From the NCBI RefSeq assembly GCF_024662015.1, contig NZ_CP102480.1, positions 1,460,501 through 1,524,500 of the forward strand: a stretch of 64,000 nt of DNA, read 5' to 3'. Below the pieces are notes generated by a model. It did no database searches. It was given only the letters and a program-made list of their open reading frames with translations, and was not told the origin of the DNA. Below, piece after piece: positions 28,406 to 37,825 of the stretch. Each line of letters opens with the position of its first letter. Position 1 is the stretch's first letter. This DNA is from Nisaea acidiphila (GTDB lineage Bacteria; Pseudomonadota; Alphaproteobacteria; Thalassobaculales; Thalassobaculaceae). The translations under genes were made by a program, and so were the position numbers.

Positions 28406-29638
28406 CTAGCTTCGGTAATCCGCGTTGATGCTGATATAGCCGTGCGTCAGGTCGCAGGTCCAAACCGTCGAACGCCCGCTGCCGATCCCGACATCGACGT
28501 CGATACCGATCTCCTGCCCTTTCAGATGAGCGGCGACCGGCGCCTCGTCGTAATTCGGATCGCGCATGCCGCCGACAGCGATATCAATGCCGCCGAAGCC
28601 AATCCGGATCTTCGAGACGTCGATCGGCTGTTCCGACTTGCCCACCGCCATCACCACGCGGCCCCAGTTCGCGTCCTCGCCGGCGATCGCTGTCTTCACC
28701 AGCGGCGAATTGGCAATGGCCAGCGCGATCTTGCGTGCGGACGCGTCGCTCTCGGCTCCGGAGACGCGGACCTCGATGAATTTCGTCGCCCCTTCCCCGT
28801 CGCGGACGACCAGGATCGCCAGCTCCCGCAACACGCTCTCGAGCGCCTGCTTGAAGCCATCGAGGGCAGCATCCTCGATGCCGGACGGCGGCGCATTGCC
28901 GGCCTTGCCGGTCGCGAAGAGCAGCAGCGTATCGCTGGTCGAAGTGTCGCTGTCGACGGTGATCGAATTGAACGTCCGATCGGCCAGGGGCGGCAGCAGC
29001 GCCTGCAGAAGACCGGCCGGGATGGCGGCATCGGTGAAGACGAAGCTCAGCATGGTCGCCATGTTCGGCTGGACCATGCCGGAGCCCTTGGCGATGCCCG
29101 CGATCGTCACCGTCTTGCCGCCGATTTCGGCCGTCGCGCTCGCCCCCTTGGCGAAAGTGTCGGTGGTACGGATCGCATTCGCCGCGCCGTCCCAGTCGGA
29201 AGCGGACAGAGCGCCGACCGCGTCCGGAAGTTTCGCGGTGATTTTCTCGTGCGCCAGGATCTCGCCGATCACCCCGGTCGAGGCGACATAGATCTCGTCG
29301 GGAGAACAGGACAGCAAAGCCGCCGCGGCGGAAGCCGTCTCGCGCACGGCGGCCGCACCGGCGGCGCCGGTGAAGACATTCGCATTGCCCGAATTCACCA
29401 CCAGTCCGCGTCCGCTTCCTTTCGGCAGGATCTCGCGGCACCAGGCGACGGGCGCACCCGGCGTGGTGGAACGGGTCAGCACTCCCGCGACGGTCGTCCC
29501 TTCGGCGAGTTCGACCAGAAGAACGTCGTTCCTGTTCTTGTACTTGATCCCGGCCGCCACCGAAGCGGTCCGGACACCGGCGACCACGGGCATTTCCGGA
29601 AAGGAGTCCGGCGCGAGCGGGGAAACCTGATCGGACAT
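28406..29638 (-). CDS. argJ: Bifunctional ornithine acetyltransferase/N-acetylglutamate synthase ArgJ
   Basis: A 410-residue ArgJ, an Ntn-type enzyme that cleaves itself at Thr in KGSGMVQPNMATML. It recycles the acetyl group from N-acetylornithine to glutamate in arginine synthesis. GGGGA upstream supports the ATG at 29638; a longer in-frame reading begins inside the prsA-argJ gap. It follows prsA by 25 bases. Confidence 0.95.
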   Translation of the reverse strand: MSDQVSPLAPDSFPEMPVVAGVRTASVAAGIKYKNRNDVLLVELAEGTTVAGVLTRSTTPGAPVAWCREILPKGSGRGLVVNSGNANVFTGAAGAAAVRETASAAAALLSCSPDEIYVASTGVIGEILAHEKITAKLPDAVGALSASDWDGAANAIRTTDTFAKGASATAEIGGKTVTIAGIAKGSGMVQPNMATMLSFVFTDAAIPAGLLQALLPPLADRTFNSITVDSDTSTSDTLLLFATGKAGNAPPSGIEDAALDGFKQALESVLRELAILVVRDGEGATKFIEVRVSGAESDASARKIALAIANSPLVKTAIAGEDANWGRVVMAVGKSEQPIDVSKIRIGFGGIDIAVGGMRDPNYDEAPVAAHLKGQEIGIDVDVGIGSGRSTVWTCDLTHGYISINADYRS

Positions 29639-29663
29639 GGCTGACGTCCCCTTGAAGCAGCCG

Positions 29664-30575
29664 TTACTGGAGCGCCGAGCCGTCAGGCCCGAAGCGCATG
29701 ATCTCGACACCGTTGCGGAGCCCCTCGACCGTCTCGGCGAGGATCTCGCGGGTCAGCTCCTGCGCCAGCTGCGGCTGCATCTGCGCGAAGCTCGGCGGCT
29801 CGACGGCGCGGCGGTCCTCGACCAGGATCACGTGCCAGCCGAACTGGGTCTGAACCGGATCGACGGTAAAACTGCCCGGCTCCAGCGCGAAGGCCGCCTC
29901 GGAGAACGGCGCGACCATCGCTTCCTTGGTGAAATAGCCGAGATCGCCGCCGTTGCTACCGGATGGCCCCGTGGATTTCTCCTTCGCCAGCTCGGCGAAA
30001 TCGGCGCCTTTCTTCAGCTCCTCGATGATCGCCCGCGCTTCTTCCTCGGACGTGACCAGAATATGACGCGCCTTGACCTCCTCGCCCTGGCTCGCGCTGT
30101 CGGCGATCTGCGCTTCGTAGCGCGCCCGGAGTTTCTCTTCGCCGACCTGGGCCGAAACCTTCTCGGTCAGGAAGACCTCGGAGATGATCTCGGTCTCGGC
30201 CTGGGCGACCCGGGCCTTCACGTCATCGCGATCCTGCAGACCCGCCTCGCGCGCCGCATTGGCGATCAGCCGCGCATCGATCGCGCGGTCGAGCATCGGC
30301 GGATAGATCTGCTCCATCGGCGCCTGCTGGTACTGCTGCGGCAGCTGCTGGATCTGGGCCAGGATCTCGGCAAGGTAGATCGGCTCCCCATTGACCGTGG
30401 CAACCACGGTCGTCGCCGGGTCGATGGCGGCCTGTTCGGCCGGAACCGTCTTGGCCTCGGCACCTGTCTGCTGGGCCTGCGCCGGAACGGCGACAGCGGC
30501 CATTGCGGCGAACGCCGCCGGGATCAGCGCGGTCTTCAGGAAGCCCGTCTTCCGCGGGATGCAATTCTGGATCAT
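29664..30575 (-). CDS. Periplasmic peptidyl-prolyl isomerase (parvulin/SurA-PrsA type)
   Basis: A 303-residue exported foldase. A signal peptide ends at VPAQAQQ; an N-terminal SurA-like helical region is followed by a parvulin rotamase domain (about 165-265: VKARHILVTSEEEA, GGDLGYFTKEAMV, SQ/TQFGWHVI). It helps outer-membrane or periplasmic proteins fold. AAAGG precedes the ATG at 30575. In many alphaproteobacteria this gene and argJ sit next to secA; here secA is 3 kb away beyond an accessory island. Confidence 0.92.
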   Translation of the reverse strand: MIQNCIPRKTGFLKTALIPAAFAAMAAVAVPAQAQQTGAEAKTVPAEQAAIDPATTVVATVNGEPIYLAEILAQIQQLPQQYQQAPMEQIYPPMLDRAIDARLIANAAREAGLQDRDDVKARVAQAETEIISEVFLTEKVSAQVGEEKLRARYEAQIADSASQGEEVKARHILVTSEEEARAIIEELKKGADFAELAKEKSTGPSGSNGGDLGYFTKEAMVAPFSEAAFALEPGSFTVDPVQTQFGWHVILVEDRRAVEPPSFAQMQPQLAQELTREILAETVEGLRNGVEIMRFGPDGSALQ

Positions 30576-30712
30576 TTCAGCGCCTTTCGCCGGGCCGCTC
30601 CGCCCGTGCCTGCTCTCGAAAATCAGCTGCGGCATCTACCCGCCGCGCGGTGAGCAGCAGCCCTATCAGATCGCCCATAGGGCGGCAAGGCGCCTTTCAT
30701 AGGCAAGTGCGG

Positions 30713-31606
30713 TCAGGCCTGCCGGAAGGGAAGGATAAGATCGAACCCCAGCCACTCGGCCGGGGAACGGTAATCGGAAAAGTCGCTGTTGTCGGCGCGG
30801 ATCAGCACCATGGCGCCTTCGGTATCCTCGCTGCCGCCGAAATGCGGCAGATCCCGGCGCACCGTCTCGATGATCCGGTTCGCGATCACCGCGCCATGTT
30901 CGCCCGTGTCGATGAAGATCCCGGGTTTGGGCTCGTGCACCGCCGCCTCGCCGCGGACGTCGAACATGACCCCGGTCGCGCTGAAATCGATCCGGTCGAG
31001 AAACGCCGCGCCGCCGATCGTGATATCCGCGGCGCCGCGCAACTCGTCATAACGCGCCGAGATGTTCTCGAAGGCCAGCCCCGTCGGCAACTGGCCCTGC
31101 TCCCCGTTCTTCCGGAGATAGAGTTCCCGCGCCGGACGCACCGCCGCGAGGGCGGCGATATGAAAGCGCCGCTCCACGTCGTGCGCCGCATTGTCCGGCA
31201 CCTTCATCAGACCGTGCACGACCAGCCCGACATTCGTCACCGCGCGCCGGATCAGGCTGCTCAAGTCCTCCGTCAGCAGGACCGCGGTGGAGTGCGAGAT
31301 CAGGACGTCGTCATTCTCGCGCGGCGCGGCGTGACGCGCGGCCCCTCCATAGGCTTTCGCCGCATAGGGAGACGGCGCAGCCGAGGCGTGCCCGGCGAGA
31401 TCTAGCGAGTCCTGCGACAACCGGACGTCGACGCTGTCGTCCCCGTGATGTCCCTGATCGTGTTCGGAATCGTTATCGCGCGGATGCTTGTCGTTGCGGC
31501 GCGGGGTGACGCGCTGGTTCAGCGCCTCTCCGGCGACCGGGCGGCTTCTCCGCAGAGTCGTGGGCGCGACCACGCCGGACGTATATCCGGTGATACGGTC
31601 AACCAT
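30713..31606 (-). CDS. Protein of unknown function (297 aa)
   Basis: I do not recognise this protein. It has an N-terminal, Arg/His/Asp-rich and probably disordered 75 residues (NDKHPRDNDSEHDQGHHGDD), then a folded region with LISHSTAVLLTEDL, ATGVMFDVRGEAAV and a C-terminal AEWLGFDLILPFRQA. No signal peptide or membrane helix is seen. AAAGGG precedes the ATG at 31606, and the upstream 100 bases are AT-rich, probably a promoter. It lies in the accessory stretch between prsA-argJ and secA. Confidence 0.65.
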   Translation of the reverse strand: MVDRITGYTSGVVAPTTLRRSRPVAGEALNQRVTPRRNDKHPRDNDSEHDQGHHGDDSVDVRLSQDSLDLAGHASAAPSPYAAKAYGGAARHAAPRENDDVLISHSTAVLLTEDLSSLIRRAVTNVGLVVHGLMKVPDNAAHDVERRFHIAALAAVRPARELYLRKNGEQGQLPTGLAFENISARYDELRGAADITIGGAAFLDRIDFSATGVMFDVRGEAAVHEPKPGIFIDTGEHGAVIANRIIETVRRDLPHFGGSEDTEGAMVLIRADNSDFSDYRSPAEWLGFDLILPFRQA

Positions 31607-31718
31607 TCCGTCCACCCTTTCTAGGCAACGCAAACGCGAATTTACAAATTTTAATCGAAATTAATTTTACTTTCAATACTCCGCGGAAATCCGCGAAATC
31701 GACCATCCCGGATGCGCC

Positions 31719-32135
31719 TCAGCCCTCCCCCAGTCCGGACGGAACAGCCGACAATGTTCGCAATCTATCCAGCGCATCCATTTCCCGCCCGTCCGGCACG
31801 AACAGGTGATCGTGGAAGAACCCCGACACCGGATTGACCCCCATTCCGAGCTCGGCGAGCGCGGAAGTAACACGCGCCAGAAAGCCGACCGCCTCTAGCG
31901 CGGAATGCACTTCGAGCGTGATCATCCGGCACGGAAACGCGTATTCGAGCCCCGCCGCCTCCGCCTCGTCCTTCAACAGAACGAGCGTCAGCCCCTCCTC
32001 CTCGCGAAATGTCATGCGGGGACTGACGCCCGCCGGGACGCTTTGCCCGGAAACGGTCGCGAAGACAAAGACGCCCTCCGCCAGTCTCGGCGACATGGCC
32101 GCGATCAGGGTGTCGAGATCGGTCTCACCGGCCAT
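31719..32135 (-). CDS. ACT-domain protein (DUF2241/ACT_7-like)
   Basis: A 138-residue protein with two ACT-like halves: FVFATVSG...GLTLVLLKDEA and a C-terminal MITLEVHSALEAVGFLARVTSALAE pattern that fits a ligand-binding ACT module. Such stand-alone ACT proteins bind amino acids and are uncharacterised. It is unlinked in function to its neighbours as far as can be seen, and lies just upstream of the transposase element. Confidence 0.75.
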   Translation of the reverse strand: MAGETDLDTLIAAMSPRLAEGVFVFATVSGQSVPAGVSPRMTFREEEGLTLVLLKDEAEAAGLEYAFPCRMITLEVHSALEAVGFLARVTSALAELGMGVNPVSGFFHDHLFVPDGREMDALDRLRTLSAVPSGLGEG

Positions 32136-32187
32136 TATTCGCTCCCGTTCTCCAAAACAAAGACACCAAAATTAGTTGAGTAGTGCG

Positions 32188-32250
32188 CAGAATTAAGGGG
32201 ACACATGACTCATTTCCGGCAGAATTAAGGGGACACATGACTCATTTCCG
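32188..32250 (+). repeat. Left flank: two tandem 31 bp units
   Basis: Two copies begin at 32188 and 32220 with period 32. Each starts CAGAATTAAGGGGACAC and runs through ATGACTCATTTCCG; the copies are identical over 31 bases. They sit just before the transposase start. Confidence 0.85.
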
Positions 32251-32275
32251 CCGCTGTCCCTCTCATACCTCCCTC

Positions 32276-32968
32276 ATGGCACGTTTGGCGCGCGTGGTCG
32301 TGCCCGGTCTGCCCCATCACGTCACCCAGAGGGGCAACCGGCGGCAGACCACTTTCTTTTCCGACGCGGATTATGCGGCGTATCTGGAGATACTGGCCGA
32401 GGCCCTGACGCGCGCGCGCGTCGCGCTCTCTTCCTACTGCCTGATGCCGAACCATGTGCACCTGATCCTCGTGCCGGAGACGGAAAGCGGGCTTGCCGCC
32501 GCCCTCGCAGAGGCGCACCGGCGCTATACCCGCCAGGTCAATCTCCGGGAGGGCTGGCGCGGCTATCTCTGGCAGGGCCGCTTCTCCTCGTTCCCGCTCG
32601 ACGGCGCGCACCTGCTCGCGGCCGCGCGCTATGTCGAGTTGAACCCGGTCCGCGCCCGACTCGCCGCCCGGCCGGAAGACTGGCCCTGGTCGAGCGCCCG
32701 CGCCCATCTCGGCATGATCGAGCCGGGCGGGGAAACGGCCGCGGACCGCATTCTGAGCGGCGACCTGCCGGAGGCAGTGGGCGACTGGCGGAGTTTTCTC
32801 GCGGGCGGCATGGAGGCGGAGACGGCGGAGGCGATCCGGCGCCATGAACGCACCGGACGGCCGCTCGGAAGCGGCGGCTTCCTGAAGGAGCTGGAGCGGC
32901 GCCTCGGCCGGGCTCTCGCGAAACGAAGGCCGGGACCGAAACCGAAAGGCGCCACGGAGGAGGCCTGA
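32276..32968 (+). CDS. REP-associated tyrosine transposase (RAYT, IS200-like)
   Basis: A 230-residue Y1 transposase. The metal HUH motif is seen as MPNHVHLIL and the catalytic-tyrosine region as RYTRQVN..; WQGRFSS and YVELNPVRA are family hallmarks, and the C-terminal basic tail (KRRPGPKPKG) is typical. These single-copy enzymes bind and process REP-like palindromes. The ATG at 32276 gives the family start MARLARVVVPGLPHHVTQRG; upstream in-frame sequence is repeat. No frameshift is seen, so it may be active. Confidence 0.92.
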   Translation: MARLARVVVPGLPHHVTQRGNRRQTTFFSDADYAAYLEILAEALTRARVALSSYCLMPNHVHLILVPETESGLAAALAEAHRRYTRQVNLREGWRGYLWQGRFSSFPLDGAHLLAAARYVELNPVRARLAARPEDWPWSSARAHLGMIEPGGETAADRILSGDLPEAVGDWRSFLAGGMEAETAEAIRRHERTGRPLGSGGFLKELERRLGRALAKRRPGPKPKGATEEA

Positions 32969-32990
32969 GGCAGGCGCGGAATTACGTAGT

Positions 32991-33062
32991 GTGTCCCCTT
33001 AATTCTGTCGTAGTGTGTCCCCTCAATTCTGTCCCCTTAATTCTGTGTGTCCCCTTAATTCT
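32991..33062 (-). repeat. Right flank: four inverted copies of the RAYT core motif
   Basis: Copies of GTGTCCCCTTAATTCT, the reverse complement of the left core, occur at 32991, 33015 (one change, CTCAATT), 33031 (short, starts GTCC) and 33047. A transcript or single strand across the element could fold left against right flank around the gene. Confidence 0.8.
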
Positions 33063-33088
33063 ACTTAACTCTAAAATTCCGCACCATC

Positions 33089-33346
33089 TCATTCACTCAC
33101 TTTCGAAACCAAATAAGAAACCATCAACACTATAACAATAAAAATCATCGAGTTTATGAGGCGGCCAATTTTATTTTTCATATTGTTTGCTTTATGGGTT
33201 TTGCTTCTCAAATTATAAAATGGCAAATAATCGTCAGTTCCTTTGTTTTTTATATTATATATAAGCAAAGTAAAAAAAGAATACCCAATCAGAAAAAATA
33301 CAGAGACAAGGCAAGTACTGGAAATTAGTAAAGCATAGAATTTCAT
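33089..33346 (-). CDS. AT-rich orphan two-helix membrane protein (85 aa)
   Basis: An 85-residue protein of strikingly AT-rich codons (AAA, ATT, TTT) unlike all its neighbours, pointing to horizontal transfer. Two hydrophobic helices lie at about 4-31 and 62-82 with a polar, basic link (NLRSKTHKANNMKNK). The ATG at 33346 overlaps the stop of the HlyD remnant as ATGA, and the base composition shifts almost exactly there. I do not recognise the family. Small membrane toxins, immunity proteins and secretion accessory proteins are all possible; nothing in the sequence decides. Confidence 0.55.
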   Translation of the reverse strand: MKFYALLISSTCLVSVFFLIGYSFFTLLIYNIKNKGTDDYLPFYNLRSKTHKANNMKNKIGRLINSMIFIVIVLMVSYLVSKVSE

Positions 33347-33537
33347 CGCTCCCGCATCCCCTCGCTCGCATAGCGCAGCACCGGCTGCAGCACGTATTCC
33401 AGCACCCGTCTTTCTCCCGTCAGAAGGTCCGCCGCCACGCTGCCGTAGCGCATGTAGTTGAAGGCGTCGATCTTCACCGCGGCGCGCTGGCCGACCTCGA
33501 TGAAGCCGATATCCCGGTCGGTCACCGCCGCCTCGAA
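33343..33537 (-). pseudogene. Remnant of HlyD-type type I secretion adaptor
   Basis: The last part of a membrane-fusion (HlyD family) adaptor: TDRDIGFIEVGQRAAVKIDAF and NYMRYG match the HlyD lipoyl-distal motif (NKDIGF..GQ...K..AF.YTRYG), and GERRVLEYVLQPVLRY ending SEGMRER matches the family C-terminus. About 50 residues that normally lie between these two blocks are missing, and everything upstream is absent. It is therefore a decayed gene with an internal deletion; no partner ABC transporter or outer-membrane factor is nearby. Confidence 0.8.
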
Positions 33538-33793
33538 GGCGCGCAGCAAGTTGAAGCTCCGCCGGACGGGCCGTCTCCGCACAGCTCTGTTTCGACAATC
33601 CGACACCAGCGATCTCACATGCCCCTTCGTTCTTCCCGCATATTATCCGGCGCATCTCCGGTCGTCGCTGAGAAAGTCCCGGCGGACGGAACGCCGCACG
33701 GTCGTGCGCCCGCGTTGACAGGGATTGCACTTCCCCCTATCTGTCAGCCACCCGGTAAATGGCCGGAAACCTGATTCCATCTCAGAGGTCGGC

Positions 33794-36508
<2,715 letters not shown>

Positions 36509-36527
36509 CCGCATCGGCAGCCGCGGC

Positions 36528-36998
36528 TCAGCGAACCAGGGTGACTACCTTGCCGCGGTCTCCGGAGACCGGTGCGTCGTCGAGGCCGGCAAGCACCAGA
36601 TCCACTTCTCCGCTGGCCGCCCCGAAGGGCAGACAGATGATACGGATGCCCGCGCCTGTCGCGACCGCCGGCTCCCGCCGTTCCGCGCAAGCCCGGATAC
36701 ATTGGACGATCGCGGACGGCAGTTGCGAATTCGATCCGGTGGTTGCCCCGATCGGATTCCCGCCGAGCAGATCCGAAGCCGCGTCTCCGGCAAATTCAAT
36801 CTGAAAGCGTGCCCGGTCCTCGTAGGCGAGAAGCACGTAAGGCATTTCGTCGACAAGATCGGACAGAAACAGGTCTTCCGAAAGCGGCAGCCCGGAGCCT
36901 TTGCGCGCGTACTCCCAGTACGCCCTCAAATCCCTCAGGATCCAGCTCGTCCGTCCGCTCGGCTCCGCATGCCGTTCTGGCGTGAAATCCAAGATCAT
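36528..36998 (-). CDS. PAS_5-family solo PAS protein
   Basis: A 156-residue protein made of one PAS_5-like domain: LRDLRAYWEYARKGSGLPLSEDL followed by LPYVLLAYED-like MPYVLLAYEDRARFQIEF matches the family pattern. No output domain or signal peptide is present. A very strong ribosome site (AAGGAGG) precedes the ATG at 36998. It is convergent with secA, ending 20 bases from its stop. It resembles the PAS protein at 6590 in layout. Confidence 0.72.
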   Translation of the reverse strand: MILDFTPERHAEPSGRTSWILRDLRAYWEYARKGSGLPLSEDLFLSDLVDEMPYVLLAYEDRARFQIEFAGDAASDLLGGNPIGATTGSNSQLPSAIVQCIRACAERREPAVATGAGIRIICLPFGAASGEVDLVLAGLDDAPVSGDRGKVVTLVR

Positions 36999-37264
36999 AA
37001 GCCCTCCTTCGGCGTTGCCAGCGCCGTGGCTATGGACGGTGGACAACGATTTTTTCGCTGTTCCTGCCGTTCTCAGCCAGCCCCCACTTGACCTATGCAG
37101 ACCCCGATCAACGTGCCTGAACGCATTCTGGAAATGATCCGGATCTTGCCCCTCATCATGAAGACGTCGCACCAGATCGTATGTGACATGCCCCACAGCC
37201 GCAATGTGCGGCACGCGAAGAAAATGTTTTTCAATCATGTGGATATCCCGCTGCAAGGGCGGGA

Positions 37265-37825
37265 TCAGGAAGAGGAATTCGCGATCTTTTCCCGGACGGC
37301 CGCGATCCTCTGGATACAGGCCGGCCGCGGCGCAGCGACCGTCAGATCCTCGAAAGCGATCACGCGCAGTTCCGGGCCGCAGAGAATGAGAAGCTCTTCG
37401 CGATGCAGAAGGAAGTCCGGATTCGACGGTCGGCCGAACGCCTCGTTGCCCATCGCAAATGTCTCGTAGAGCAGCAAACCGCCAGGTGCGACCGCACCGA
37501 TGATGTCGGTCATTATCGGACGGTGCAGGTAGTTGGTGACGATCACGCAGCCGAAGGTTCGCTCCTTGAGGGGCCAGGGCCGGCCGGCCTCGAGATCAGA
37601 GGCCACCAGTTCGACCCGGGCGTCGGCGGCCATGTCCGCGACGCGCGAAATATCCTGGTCCAGCAAGACGACCGGATTTCCACGGGCACGGAAGAACCGG
37701 CCATGTCGACCCGATCCGCAGGCGACATCCAGGACTTCGGCTGTCTCCGGGACCTGCTGCGCAAACCGGATCACCCACTCGGACGGAGCGGGTATCGGCC
37801 GGGCCTCCGAACTTGCAGCGCTCAT
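37265..37825 (-). CDS. Class I SAM-dependent methyltransferase (TehB-like)
   Basis: A 186-residue Rossmann methyltransferase: motif I VLDVACGSGRHGRFF, motif II VVLLDQDISR and the post-motif LEAGRPWPL. It resembles TehB/UbiE-type enzymes of unknown substrate. The ATG at 37825 overlaps the stop of the aminotransferase-SDR fusion as ATGA, so the two are translationally coupled and probably act together or are co-regulated. Nothing recognisable lies in the 266 bases between this stop and 36998. Confidence 0.82.
   Translation of the reverse strand: MSAASSEARPIPAPSEWVIRFAQQVPETAEVLDVACGSGRHGRFFRARGNPVVLLDQDISRVADMAADARVELVASDLEAGRPWPLKERTFGCVIVTNYLHRPIMTDIIGAVAPGGLLLYETFAMGNEAFGRPSNPDFLLHREELLILCGPELRVIAFEDLTVAAPRPACIQRIAAVREKIANSSS

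Larger units (their letters stand above)
32188..33062 (+). mobile_element. RAYT transposase element with flanking repeats
   Basis: The transposase gene (32276-32968) is bounded by two direct copies of a 31 bp unit on the left and four inverted copies of its core on the right. The core is AGAATTAAGGGGACAC. This kind of flank is known for REP-associated Y1 transposases that move without terminal inverted repeats and without target duplication. The ends are set by the outermost copies; exact excision boundaries are unknown. Confidence 0.7.

Noticed and set aside
37000-37264. Possible small gene between the PAS protein and the methyltransferase
   Set aside because: Short frames exist on both strands but none has a ribosome site or sensible protein features; nothing supported is seen here.
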